Source: Nissolia schottii | Taxonomy: Eukaryota > Streptophyta > Magnoliopsida > Fabales > Fabaceae | DNA: 64,000 nucleotides | Assembly: GCA_003254905.1 (NCBI GenBank) | Contig: QANU01056612.1 | Span: 1 to 64,000 of the forward strand | Direction: 5' to 3' | Shown: positions 35,630 to 48,600 of the stretch, piece after piece | Position numbering within the stretch: position 1 is the stretch's first letter | Layout of the letters: each line of letters starts with the position of its first letter | The notes under the pieces: model-generated | Database searches by the model: none | What the model was told of the DNA's origin: nothing | What the model saw: the letters and a program-made list of their open reading frames with translations, nothing else | Position numbers and translations under genes: made by a program

Positions 35630-36787
35630 TTTGCAGGACAAAAGATGAAGGCGGTCTTGGTTTTAGGGATCTTCGGGCTTTTAACCACTCATTCCTTAGT
35701 AAACAAGTCTGACGACTAACGCTGAAGGAGCATTCACTTTTTTTATAAGGTTTTCAAAGGTAAAATACTTCAATCAATGCTCTTTTATGGTGGCTAGGGT
35801 GGGGAATAACCCGTCTTGGGCTTGGAGAAGCATGCTAGAAGGCAGAAAATTCATTGAAAATTATAATGTCAGATGGGCCATTGTGACACTATTTCCATTC
35901 ACTTTGATCCTTGAATTTTTTTTTTATTCCTGCCCTTACTTTGTGCCTCCTGCTACTTGTACTGGTCAAGATTTAGCGCTTGTTAACCAGCTAATGATAG
36001 ACACTAAACCTAGAATTCTGAGCTGATCAACTCTAAATTCACCTCAGAAGTAGCCACTAAAATCCTAAAAACCTCAATATCTCAAGAGCCTGAAACTCTC
36101 AACTGGGATTTTGAGAAGAATTGGAAATACTCGGTGAGATTTGGGTACCCTATTACTTTTGACTTCTATCACACCCATGTTACAATGGAATCTTCTCTCC
36201 TATCCAACAAGTTCTGGACATCAATTTGGTCTCTTGAAGTTCCTCCCAAAATAAAAACTTTTATATGAAAGTTGACCCATTATGGTATTTCTCTTTGGCA
36301 GAAAATCAAGGAGCCAATCACAGACATTTCAGCCAACTGCCCTAGGTGCCCTGGCACCCCAAAAACAACTATAGGTTATATTGCAGCTTGCCCACAGAGT
36401 CCTCAGATCTGAAACAGGATGAGTTATTACTAGCTCGTCTGACATAGCATTTTGAAGATGGTGGATTGACTTGGCTTTCTCTCAACACCTTGTAACATCC
36501 CTCTAGAAACTATAACTTTCACTATTTGAAAGATTTGGTTAACTAGAAATACCCTCTTTATTTAAGGCGAGGAGACAACAACTCAAGAAGTCTATTCGCT
36601 TAGTTTGCCACTTGCTAATGAATTCTAACGACATCGTATGAATCTTTCTCTTCTTTACACACTTATTTCTCGGTCACATTTGATTGTAACCTCTGAGATT
36701 TTCTCCTTCTTCTTACAATTGTAGCCTTCATGGTGCTCTTACTATAAGCTTCACTTGCAATAGTATATATGTCTTTGAAAAAAAAAA
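35630..36787 (+). mobile_element. LINE remnant, 3' end with zf-RVT-like region
   Basis: The 5' edge encodes KDEGGLGFRDLRAFN, the conserved segment just after the RT domain of plant L1 elements. Further on, WSLEVPPKIKTFI and a Cys-containing CPRCPG segment match the zf-RVT region. A 3' UTR-like stretch ends in an A-run at about 36778-36787. Stops and frameshifts show it is dead. It is 5' truncated, as is common for LINEs. Confidence 0.8.
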
Positions 36788-37451
36788 GTTTTAAAATAAA
36801 TGTTTAAATTCATCAAATGAAAAACAAAAAATGTTACCTTAAAAATATTTTAGCTTTGTTCAAAAGATCAACACACATTTTACTTCCTAAAGATGTTTGT
36901 AAACTTTTTAATTAGAAAAAGAAAAGAAAAAATTACCCGAATAAGTATTTCGAAGCTGGAGCTAGAACCATGTTTTTGTTACAATTTTTTTTAATATATA
37001 ATATTTTAGCACTTCTTTTTTTATTAACAAAAGTTTAAGTGAGAGTAAGCACCAATATTCCACCAGGACTAGGACACGTCTCTAAGCTCTTCTGAGCGCT
37101 TATAGAGATACTTCTAGAACGGAGGAACGCATGAAACACATTTATGTTGTCCCCACATCTCTGTATTCTCTGTATTTATAGACGTATTTTCTGTTCCATA
37201 GCTCCTTATAAAAGCAAATAGAAAAGAATATCTCATCATCAAAGTACTCATAAAAGACATTGCTAATAAAACGAGACTGAAGATATGAGATTTTATTTAC
37301 ACGAAATAGCTTGTACTTACCTATAATAGTAATTCTTAATGTTTTCATACATTTCCTCAAAACCTTATGCTACAAGCCAAAAAAACAACAATGAAAATAA
37401 AAACCAAAGCAATATGCCAAATCTTCGATCAGAAAGGATGATTCTTAACTT
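36788..37451. other. Intergenic DNA
   Basis: AT-rich. The right end should hold the 3' UTR of the YrdC-domain gene. No other feature seen. Confidence 0.4.
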
Positions 37452-40400
37452 TCAAATGGCAGCCGGGATGAGATCTTTTCCAACATCAGCTTCCTGATCC
37501 TCTTCCAACACCATCCAATCTAAAATAGGACCCTGAACATCATATTTAGATCAGTTGCAAATTCTAATTTCATTTTTCTGAGGTCGGTCCCAGCAGGAAA
37601 TCTAAATACCGTATATGTTATATATAGCATTAAGTGTAGACATGTGATAATTAGCCAAAAATGTGACTTTCATGTTCTTCTCTTTCCTTGTTATTTTTAG
37701 TTATTATTGCAAGGGTTAATTTACGCCATATGGAGTAACTTAACTATCCATCTAAAACATATAACATACAAAATGACAGATTCTACCTTTCCTTCTCGTA
37801 GGACTCTCGGAGGCATTTTTGTCATGTCAACCACTGTGGATGGTTCAGCCACTCTTACACCGCCATCAACAACAAAATCAAGACCCTGCAAAAAGAAAAT
37901 ACAAGTGTTTTAAGTTCTTCTCTTTTACCTTTCGTTTTCCTTTCAAAAGTTGCTTCTTTCAAAATAATAGCATACAGCCCAAATTGTAACCGACTCTTTA
38001 AGCCCAGGATACAAAATAGTATTGTAATAAATGGATTGAGAAGCGCGTATTCAATCACATGCTTAATATACAAAAGCAAAGTTTACCTAGAGAAAGATTA
38101 CTATACAAGTACTAATGTGAACTATGAACATGATATGGCCTATTTCTACCAAGTATTTAAAATGCCAACAGTATTTTACCTTTATTTTGGAGTAGCGGTT
38201 AAGAATTACTTTCATAGTAGTTTAAAGGGGGGAAAAAACTTAACATTATGAATCAAATGCATACACACGTAGTCATAGAATGTTTGATACCTCTGGTCCA
38301 TATGTATCAGCTATCATAACTGGATCAATCATCCACTCATCTTGCTTCAGGGACTTGATGCTAAAAGAAGGATAAAAAATCCAGACTAATATTAAGGTGT
38401 AAGCATCAACTAATAAACTCCTTATGCTTCAGCAATAATTATGAAAAACAATGCCCTAAGAACTTTAAAGGTTATATTCATCAATTCAAAAGGCATTGTT
38501 AAGAATAAATTTAATCACTAGCAGCAGTGTTGTTAAAATGTGGCCGCCTACATGCTGAGACGGCAGATAACAGCCTCACCACCTGAGATGGCCTGAGGCA
38601 AAGTGGATTTGGTAAGCCATGCCCATGATGCAACCGCAGCATGCATTTTCTGCAACTTATTTACCCTCGTTTAAAATGCTATGTATCCAACGGATATCTA
38701 AGATGAATTTGAATAGTCTTTTGTAAATTCAAAATTGATTTATTACAAAACTATTTTTATCAAAAGCAACTCCTATTTACTTCTTTAAAAAGAAAAGAAA
38801 AGGGAAGAGCAGAGTTAATTTCTGATTTTGGTTTTAAATTTAAAAAAAAAAAATCTAATCCAAACAATCTACACAAACTAAAATGATATTTATTAAAAAA
38901 TGTACTTTTGTTATAAGCACAAAAATATGCACCCCTAATCTAAATGGATATTCAGGTTACTAGCACCATCTCAACTTTATATACAGGATCTAATAAACTT
39001 ATCTTCCGTGTGTGACTTATTACAGCCCAGAAATAGTCTGATTCCATGCTTTGGTTCATAGCCTCATATCTGTTCTGAACAGAAGCAACTGATTTTCCCC
39101 CTTTACCTCCCTTTATTCTCTAACATTTGCCATTGTGTGTCTAACTTGCATTGGGTTGGATGTGCAATTGTATTATTATATTTCTAGCACTGTCAATCTG
39201 GACTGCTTTATTTTTTGTTGACTTAATTTTCATTTAAATCTTAGTTTGGTTATGATTTATCATTATGAATACTTTTAGTTATAGTTATTTTTAAATATCC
39301 ACATCACTTCATTGCATCGCGATGCTATATCAATTTGATGTGGTTTTGAGGGTAGCCAATTCACAACTCACTTTTGATTGTGACAACCCTGGTTACTACA
39401 AAACAATATCTCATTCCTAAAAAGGGAACAAAAAAGCATCAAACAAATCAAACAAACCTTGTGCATATTAATGGTGAATCCATATCCTTAAGTATTGCTT
39501 GACAAATGGCATCATCAGGCATACGGACACCAACATTTTTTCTTGATGCATATTTGGCAGATTGAGTCCCAACCCTTATGCACTGCTTAGGTAATTCTTT
39601 GCTTGCCATTAAGATGAAAGTATACTGTCATTCAAACATAAATAGTGTTAATAAGTAATTGTCTACAAATATATGGCAAAGACACTAAGTTGGTGACAAT
39701 ATATCCAAACAATAGGAAGTCACCCGCATAGACTATTATAGTACAAAATATACTAAAAGTAGAAATAGGAACATAAGATAAGACACATTAGTGTCTTTTG
39801 ATCCGTATCGCTGATACCACCTAGTGGGAAAATGCTCCGTTGTTGTTTAGAAATAAGCACCTAATAGGAAGGACAACGAGAATATTCTGAAGGATTATAT
39901 GATGATGACAAGTGTCATCATAGGAAAGAAGTGAGATAGTAACATGTGTCATTATAGAATGTTCTAGAGTATCTTGTATATCCTACGAATGTACCCTTTA
40001 TGGCAAAGGAATGCATGAAGAAAAATCAGTTAGTCTTAGTTTATCCTTAGGAGTAGTTTTAGATTAGCTTTAGGGAATTATTTCCGTATCAATTTGGTGC
40101 TCTAGTCCAGAGCTCAACCTCTCACAACCACCACCATGTTTCCATTTTCACCCCCACCATCATTTTCCTTCAATCCATTTTCACAGCCACCATCATCACC
40201 CTACCATTTATTTCCACCATCACAGCACCACCTTCATACAACCCACTTTGGTCACAACCACTAGCCACCTCTGTTACAGCCACCACCATTACCACCAGAC
40301 CCTCCTCTATGGTTATACACTCACCCACTCCCAACACAATGGCCACCGCCTCCACTATCGCCACCCCCACCACAACCACCATTTACTTCACTATAGGCAC

Positions 40401-43400
40401 AACAACCACCAAAACCACCCAACCAGCCACCATCAACAACTCCCTACCACCCCCAAGTCCACTGCCACTACTACCACCCTTACTTCACACTACCATCTAC
40501 ACCAACAGAACCCCCACCACTCAAACCTCAACATCATCAACAAACTCAACAACACCATTGCCACCATTACCCACAACCGAATTACCACCATCACCACCCA
40601 ACATCACCACCATACCCACCACCACTAGTGTCCTCTCCACAACCAACCATAACTCACCACCACTGCTACAGCCCAGATCAATTGAAACACCATTCTCCAC
40701 CATATTCATCCCCCCACCACCAGAACCACATCAACAACAACAAACAGGGCCACAAAAAATAAAAATAAAAAAAGAGAAAAAGATGGAGGAGGACCTAGAT
40801 CTGAGCAATAGAGAAGGCAATGTGCTGCAACGTTCATTGTCGTTGTGCACAGCAGCCACCACGACACTGCCACCACTTGTTGGTCGCGTCGGGAACACCG
40901 TGACGGAGAGAGTGATGGTGACAGAACGCACTTCCTGCCACTGAATCTGTTCTTGTCTCAGCTTCGTCGAAGAATCACAACACTTCTCCAACGCAACCTT
41001 GCTACACAAGTCAGCCTTAGTCTGAGCTATGTCGCAAGCCACCAGAGCACCACCAAGCCACCACGGTCACCGCAACTCCTCTGTAGGATCAATCCATGGT
41101 CCCGCCACTAACCGAACCACGTTGCAATGTACTGACCACACCATCGCAAGCTCGTCGCAACTTCATTTCAACATGCACAGACGACGAGAGGAAGTTTGAC
41201 ATCACCACCATCTGTGGTCCTCAGCAGCGACACTTTCAGAAGAAAGAAGAAGTCCAACACAAACTAGAAAAAGGAAGGAGAAGCAGAAGAGGTGGCCGAA
41301 ACAGAGCGGCCGCAAAAGGAATGCCAGCACTGAGGCACGATGGCACCTGAAAAGAAGGAAGCAGGAGTGGCACAGCAGCAAGACCAGCAGCATGAGGAAG
41401 AAGCAAAAAGAATTGGGAAAAATTAGGGGAAGGTCAAAATTAGGGTTTGGGAACCCACTTGTGACTTGGCAATGGATCCTCTCATGTGAATTTTTCGCAT
41501 GACCTTGCTATATGAGATATCTCACCTTTAAACGAGAAAGTGGGACTCATACATGACATAAGCAAGAAAAAATTAAAGGTGAGAAAAAATTTGGACTGAC
41601 GTAATTGCATTTCCTTTTCTGCTGTAGCTGATTTCTCTCCTGCACTTACTGTTTTCTGTCTATCTCCCTTCCCTCTTCTAGCATACACTACATATTTGGA
41701 CTGATTACTCTTGGGTCTGGGGTCTCTATTAGTAGCTTTAGGGAATTATTTCCGTATCAGAACCTATTGAAAAATGAGAAATCAACTAATGCGTAAAATT
41801 TAATGAATAACAAAACAATTATTAGGAAGTAACCATCATAAGTTTAAATACCCATCCACAATCAAACATAGATGAATTGACTGAGACATCCTTTTGCCTA
41901 AAAAGAACAACTACAATGCAAAGGTCGTTTTTCATTAAGATCTTACAAGATATCCCAAGTCTTCTAGCTGAAACTAATAAATTTTCTGCAAACAATTCTG
42001 AAGGATGGTTTGGTTTTATTTTTTATTTTTTCCTTTTTGCTAATATGCGCAACAAGTTGTTCTTGTCAAGATAATTAAACTTGGGAGAAACTAACGGGAA
42101 ATAAATGAGAACCTGTTGATTATGTAAAATAGTGAGGTAATTCATGGTCACTGTTAACATAAGAAATTATACAAAGCACTCCCATGGGAAATAACAGGTT
42201 ACTATAACATTTTCCACCTCCAGAAAACATTATATGCAATGTTCATGAATTCATAAACCATTTACTCTTTAGAACCAGAGAGCATACTTACTGGACCAGG
42301 CAAGTAATGCTTAACAGCTTTGAATAAATTTGGATGCCCTTGACCATCGCCGCGTGGAAATCCAGCTGTATACTTGTCTATGTCCCGAAATGAGTGGCAT
42401 AAGATGCTAAGAGGCTGCAGCACAGAGTAATCATTGATCATTTGGACTTGAAGTAGTATTATATAGGATACATATGATGATATAAGCATTGGAAACGTTG
42501 CCAAGACGTGTTCAATATTATCCAACCAAACCTAACGTAAAGTAATTGCAAGCATTGGGACAAGCACCAATATGTGAAATGGGAAACCCAACAGCAGGCA
42601 AATTCAAAGCACATTATCAACGGACTAAGACAAGAGAAGTTGTATTCCTCACCTTCGAAGCTTCTATATTCTTGATTCTGCAACAACATGCTACACCCTA
42701 TGTTAATTAGGGAACAAAAATGGAGCTATATTTAGGGACATCAAAACGGGCTGAAGATTAGGGAAAGGTACCTACCTCCGAAGACGCTCAATGGCCAAGG
42801 GGCATCTCAAGTCACACGCTATTGCATACCTATACAGATAAGGAAAATATGACACTCAGCAATTGTGTACTTCCATCAATTTGTTTACACAATACTTTAA
42901 ATTAGATAAAAATTAGAAGAAACCAAATGTCATAAGTGTTTGGATTAAGCTTATTTTGTATTCAAAACAGCTTATAGTCAGAGTCAGAATCTCCCCGTGA
43001 GATCACTTAAAAAAAATGCCATTATTCCAACCCCCCCCCCTAAATAATCTAATCCAAACATGTTAATATAAAAGCGTCGTTGACATGTTGAAAACATTTT
43101 GAATATCTAAAAGGTGATGATAATTGGCGAGGCCTTGTGAAAACTGGTAAGGAATATATTTGTGTCTGTCTCTGTCATGTTGAGTTTGGTGGACAGAGGA
43201 GACGGTGACATTGGAGACAAAAACATGTTCAGAGAAGCTGTTCGGAGAAGCCAGCCAAGAAGGGGACGGAGACCCAAAAAAAAATCTAAAATTGATATGT
43301 TTCAGACTAATCTTTAAGCTAATTTCTTTAGTTTCAAAAGGAGGGACGCAGGAGAGGCTAAGTTCTATATTAAAAGATAAAAAGGGAGAGACATCCTTTC

Positions 43401-43907
43401 TTTCACACGACAGGAACCAATCGCTAATACTCTCACCCGAGATGTGATTAATTGCCGAGGATTGAGTTGGCCTTACAGGGTATCGGTAGGGATGACTCCA
43501 ACGGCCCCTTCTTTCAAGAGATTGACGATTGGTTCCAATTTCCACGAGTCAGAACCAGATGCGTCAGCTTCAATGTAAAGCAAATCACCCTCCTGCTTAT
43601 TAATATACCATCATTAAGAGAAGTAGAAAAGCATTGAAAGGAAAGCAACTACGATAACATAATACAATATTAGATTATCAGATGAGAGAGAAAGAATGAA
43701 AGAAAGGACCTTTGTGAAGCGAGGAGCGGTGTATTTGAGGCGCTTGGGGCTTCGCTTAACAGCCATGGATACTATTGGGAACTTCTTGTGGGCTCGGGTT
43801 CCAAATGAGGCGACGACATGGGTACTTGTAAACGACGACACGGGAGAGCCAAGGAATGGGAGGGGGAACACCGAGTCAAAACGGCAGAGCTTGTCTCCAC
43901 AAACCAT
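37452..43907 (-). CDS. YrdC/Sua5-domain protein (threonylcarbamoyl-AMP synthase family), organelle-targeted
   Basis: Nine exons on the minus strand: 43907-43710, 43592-43477, 42829-42776, 42677-42653, 42414-42292, 39624-39458, 38360-38291, 37885-37787 and 37532-37452. All junctions are GT-AG and split codons are restored, giving 310 aa. Residues 1 to about 50 are Ser/Arg/Phe-rich and look like a chloroplast or mitochondrial transit peptide. The YrdC fold follows: EGAVGVIPTDTLYAIACD, LRRIKNIEASK, PLSILCHSF, YTFILMASK, VGVRMPDD and a C-terminal VVDGG...PSTVVD segment. The family makes threonylcarbamoyl-adenylate from threonine, bicarbonate and ATP for the tRNA t6A37 modification. Plants have more than one YrdC-domain protein (Arabidopsis At3g01920 and At5g60590, from memory), so the biochemical role is inferred. 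Intron 5 is 2.7 kb because of an LTR-type insertion. Confidence 0.9.
39812..40091 (+). repeat. 5' LTR-like unit of the intronic insertion
   Basis: Bounded by TGATAC and GTATCA, a perfect 6-bp terminal inverted repeat, with the downstream end repeated at 41733-41759. Confidence 0.6.
39812..41759 (+). mobile_element. LTR-type insertion in intron 5 of the YrdC gene, 3' LTR mostly missing
   Basis: A 280-bp LTR-like unit starts TGATACCACC (39812) and ends TTCCGTATCA (40091). Its last 27 bases (TAGCTTTAGGGAATTATTTC through GTATCA) recur at 41733-41759. Between them lies a CCA/CAC-rich stretch (about 40130-40730), with frames rich in Pro, His and Gln but interrupted, then a Lys-rich segment. No RT or integrase is present, so the element is non-autonomous or internally deleted. 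The 5-bp flanks do not match, so the right boundary may be deleted. Exons on both sides are intact, so it should be spliced out. Confidence 0.6.
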
Positions 43908-44218
43908 TTGCGTTTTGGTTTTGCCTCAGACTTGGAAATGTTGTGACACGCTACACAGAAAACGGTTACGAATTTGAAGGTGAGGGAACATGATCGTCGG
44001 GGTTTTTTTTTATGTATTACCCCATCGGGAATTCTCTCGTGGCCTGAACGTAGGCTGTAGCAGTGAACGAAATGGAGAGAAATTTCTAGTTTCAACTTTT
44101 AAGCAACATCTCATCATCATCTTTACCTACGGCACCGTTTCATTAAGGGTTGCTTTACTCCGTAGTAAATTCTCCAAACAAAATAAAAAACATACCTCAC
44201 GAGACAAAGTGAAATACT
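43908..44218. other. Upstream region of the YrdC gene
   Basis: Expected to hold the promoter of the minus-strand YrdC gene. No clear TATA box or other element is recognised. Confidence 0.4.
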
Positions 44219-44230
44219 TAGATGTGCCTG

Positions 44231-44428
44231 TTTTTTTTTTTTTTTTTATAGGTTCCCTGCCCGGTATCTAAGGCTTAACCTTAATCAATCCGGGTCGACC
44301 CGGGTCGCACACCTAGCTATGGCGAGTGAGTCTCCCAGTGGGGATAACTGCGTACACAAGGTCTTGAACTCGGGACCTTGCTTAAGCGATACCAAACTGC
44401 TTACTACTTGGACCAACCCCCGTTGGTC
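44231..44428 (-). mobile_element. tRNA-derived SINE with poly(A) tail and TSD
   Basis: On the minus strand the 198-bp unit begins with a tRNA-like head carrying a box A-like TGGTCCAAGTAGT and box B-like GTTCAAGAC, the internal RNA polymerase III promoter. A tRNA-unrelated body ends in about 17 A residues (44231-44247 as T on the + strand). A 12-bp target-site duplication, TAGATGTGCCTG at 44219-44230 and TAGATGTGCATG at 44429-44440, differs at one base. The intact boundaries and nearly perfect TSD indicate a fairly recent insertion. Confidence 0.85.
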
Positions 44429-44529
44429 TAGATGTGCATGTTTAATGCGTGCTTCATGAGCATTATAAACCATTAATTACTAATTTTTAATATATTTTTT
44501 AAATACTATAAATTTAAAATAATGGTTAG

Positions 44530-44988
44530 TGTTTTGACTTGTGAACACGAGGTGACGTGTCTGGGAGATTTGCTGATCATGTTCCTTGTCAAGTTCAAGC
44601 TGCTTCTTGATGGTGTGCTACTAGGAGGGGACATGTAAGGAATTCCTACACTCAAGTAAGAACATGGGTGTGAGTTATGGAGCTTAGGATTAGTTAGCAA
44701 ACTTGAGATTGGTGTTGTGTGTCCCTTTTTATAGTGTGCAGGTTAGGGTTTTTCCCTTAGAGAGCAAGTGAGTTGTTAGTTATGAGTATCAGGGGATACT
44801 TTGAGCTCTCTAGATAACCGCCCTCAACCCTATGCAAACGTGGGGGAAACGGTTAGTAAGAGCTTATCTGCGCTTGCAGATATGATCGAGTGACTTACCC
44901 TATTTGGGCCTCCCTGAGCCTTACTCTCCTTTATCAGCTTGAGGTACACTGGGCCTGGCCTTTAAGCCAATCACTTTGGACCAATACA
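44530..44988 (-). repeat. 3' LTR of the Tat element
   Basis: 459 bp, + strand ends TGTTTTGAC and CCAATACA. It contains a short extra segment near its right end compared with the other LTR. Confidence 0.85.
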
Positions 44989-45479
44989 CAACCCTTAAGG
45001 TTGGTCAATATCAATAGTTGACGTGCCGAGCTTACAAGATTCCTTTTCTATGCTTGACTGGCCATTGTTTGGCTCTAGGTTTTCATATTTGCAAGTGATT
45101 TTTCGTGCTCTCCATAGAGCCCCATGCATTAGCCGAGATCATATTAACCTTAGCAGGTGCAATATGCTCTCGTTTAGCAGAGGTTTTTCATTTTGACAGA
45201 TTTTTTTTCGATTGAGGCCGAACTCTTTCATTTTTGGGATCTAGACCAATAAGATGAACTGCATCCGAGTGTGTGTTAGTTGTGCGTCATTTCACTTACA
45301 TGACTTTTGTGTCGCTCATTTATGAGACATGACAATTGCAATGATAGTAGGACATGTATACGCATTTGGGGATGGTCTTCGTAAACTTGTGGGCCCCTAG
45401 TTGTAGATCTTGCAAATGATGGATGCATGGGTGTCTGTTGGTGAGAGGGTGAGAGAGTGAGAGAGGGCTTCAAGCTTCT

Positions 45480-45603
45480 CCCCTTATTTCTTCAAAGGAA
45501 GGGTTTAAATAGGAGAAGTGAGAGAGGTCCCCTTATTTCCTCAAAGGAAGGGTTTAAATAGGAGAAGTGAGAGAGGGTTTCAAGCTTCTCCCCTTATTTC
45601 CTC
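45480..45603. repeat. 49-bp tandem duplication inside the Tat element
   Basis: CCCCTTATTT followed by CAAAGGAAGGGTTTAAATAG and GAGAAGTGAGAGAG occurs from 45480 and again from 45529. A third partial copy of the start lies at 45590, with AGCTTCT before it. Confidence 0.85.
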
Positions 45604-48600
45604 TTCTCCTTAGTCTCAAAAACTCCTTATTGCAAAAGAAACTTTTGAGTAAGTTCATTTTCTCCTCTTCTTATTCTACTTCTTACATGGTTAGTCTAGT
45701 TGAATTGGTCCCTAAGAGTGCTGATGGAAACTCAAGGGATAAGGGCGGTGACCTCAACGCCTATGATTGGATGGACTTAGAGATATAGGGTCACGTCCCT
45801 ATCTACTTCAATCGTGATTCTCTTATTTACTTTTGGAGAAACCAAAGGATCGTGGCCGACGACAACTCTACTATCACCATAGAGTCCTATTCCTCCCACA
45901 ATAGGGTATCATGGCACCCTATCCTAACACCAACCTATAAGAGGAAGAACATTTTGGGGGTGGTATGGTATGACTAGAGCACTGCGGGTAACTCATTAGT
46001 CTAGAGCCCATTGGCTTTGTCCAATCTCTTCCTTAAATCGACTAAAATAACCTTGTTGGCTACTTCTGTTAGCCCATTAGTTTGGGGGTGTTCAACCAAA
46101 GTAAATAACTATCGGATACCAAGCTTTTCATAATAATCCTCCAACATGCATTCTATGAACAACATTCCATTGCCGCTAATGAGCTTGGCTGGGATCTCGT
46201 ACCTTGACACTATTCTCTTGGAAATAAACCTCATGATCTTTTCTACAGGAATGGATACAAGGGGCTCTACCTCAATCCATTGGGTGAAATAATCAATGGT
46301 GACTATCAGGTATCTGGCTTTCCCGATTGACGGCTTTGAAAGGTCTAAGTATATCTATACCATGCTAATGGAACGACCACCTGAGGTCTAAAGAATGTAG
46401 CTTCTTTTGGGGTGCCTGGTGTGATTGTGAAAAACGCTGACACTTGTCACATATTTTCACTAGTGCTAAACAATTTGTCTTCATCGTCGACCAGTAGTAC
46501 CCTGTTCTCAGGGCTTTAGCTGCCAGTGTTCTTCCTTTGATGTGACTATTGGAAATTCGTTGGTGGAGTTTTGTCATGACTCTCTTGGCTTTGGTTCCTC
46601 TAGGAATCTTAGGAGGGGGTGAATGACCCCTCTTCTGAAGAGGGTGCCTCTTATTATGGTGAAGTAGTAAGATGTTCTCCTAATTCATTGAGCTTCTTTC
46701 TGGTCTTCAGGTAGACGATGGTGTTGCAAGAATACCTTTATTGGCACTTGCCAGCTGGAGGTCTGCTTGGTAGCCACTACTTTCCACTCTTCTATGCTCG
46801 GGAATTCTAGGATTTCTTTGAAAATCAATCTACTGTTTTCTGTAGACTTTCCCTAGAGATGTGCTCAAAGTGACACTGGTTGAACTGATATACAAGCGTC
46901 TAAATTTTCTTCAGATACTTGACCAACTGTGGCTCTTTTGTTTGGAATTCACCTTTAAGTTGGTTTATAATAACTTGGGAATTGCACCTTATCACCAAGT
47001 TGCGAGCTCTAAATGCTGCAACTAGTTTCAACCCTATAATTAGCACCTCATATTCTACCTTATTGTTACTTGCTTTGAAGCAAAAATGGAGTGATTTCTT
47101 GATGGTTATGTCATTCTCCCCTTCTAAGACGATTCCAGTTCCATTCCTTTTCAAATTAGAGGATTCGTCCACTAATAGGACCTAGCGGGGTGTGATTCCG
47201 TCTTAATCTTTTAGTGGCAACTCTACTACAAAATTGGCCAACACCTAGTCCTTAATCGCCTCCATTGGTTGGTATTTGATGCAAAACTCCGAGAGTTCTA
47301 TTAACCATTTTATCATTATTCCAACAAGATCTGATTTGCAAAGCATCTGTTTGATGCCGAACTCAATCTTGACTATCACATGGTGATTCTAAAAGCAGTG
47401 TCTTAGCTTCTGAGTAGTTATAACAAGGGCAAATGCCAACTTCTCAATCTTCTGATACTGGGCTTCTGATCCTTGCAGAATTTTACTGACATTGTATAAC
47501 GACTTTTGTGTCATATTAACCTTTTTTACTAGCATCGAACTTTCTATCTTCTCAGGCACGATGAGATATACCACTTCATGTAGTTCTTTATTTGGGTTAT
47601 TCAGTACTGATGGTGAGGCGAGAAATTTCTTGAGGTCTTGGAATATGACTTCACATTCTAAGGACCAATTAAATGATTGTTGTTTCTTCAGCAGCCCGAA
47701 GAATAGGGCTTCTCTTTTTGCCGATTTTGACAAAAACCTCGCTAGGGCAGCAATTCTTCCTGTCAGCATCTACTGGGGGCTTCGCATCTTGAGAATGGAC
47801 TTGCATTGATCGGGGTTGGCTTTGATTTCCCATCTGGACAACATAAAATTGGGGAACTTTTTGCTTTGGACTTCATAGAAACACTTCTCAGGATTCAACC
47901 ACATGTTATACCTTCTAATTTGCAGGCAGATCTCTTCTAGGTTTGGTCTTCGTTGATAGTGAAACTTTCTACTATGTCATCCAAGTATACCTCCATTACT
48001 CGTCTGATCTAATTTTGGAACACCTTATTCATCAGGCGTTAGCAAGTGGCTTTGATATTCTTGAGCACGAACGACATTACTTGATAATAGTAGTTCGTTT
48101 CCTTAGTGATGAAGGAAATTATTTCTTCATCAACCGGTTTCATCCGTATCTGATTGTATCCTGAGTATGCGTCTATGAAACTAAGCAAATTGCAACTGGA
48201 AGCTCCATCAACCAACTTGTCAATTCTTGGGAAAGCATATGCATCCTTTGAGCATGCTTTATTGAGGTCAGAAAAATCTGCACACATCCTCCACTTCCTT
48301 GAGTCATTCGGGGACCGTCACCATATTAGCTAGCCAGGTGGTGAACTAACTTCCCTGATAAATCCAACTTTGAGAAGTTTAGCTATCTCTACAGCTATTG
48401 CCTTCCTTTTCTCTTCTCCTAGTCTCCATCTTTTCTATGTGATCGATTTCTTATCCAGGTCGAGTGCTAGGTTGTGGCTAATGACCTCGAGGTTAATGTT
48501 GGGCATATCTATAGGGACCAAGCAAATAAATCCACCTTGTCCTATAAAAACTGGATTAATTCTTTTCTTACCTTAGGGGGGAGTGTTGCTCCCACATAAG

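Noticed and set aside
40170..40944. Long Pro/His/Thr-rich frames on + and Val-rich frames on -
   Set aside because: Low-complexity CCA/CAC repeat gives long open frames in several frames at once; the region is the core of an LTR-type insertion.
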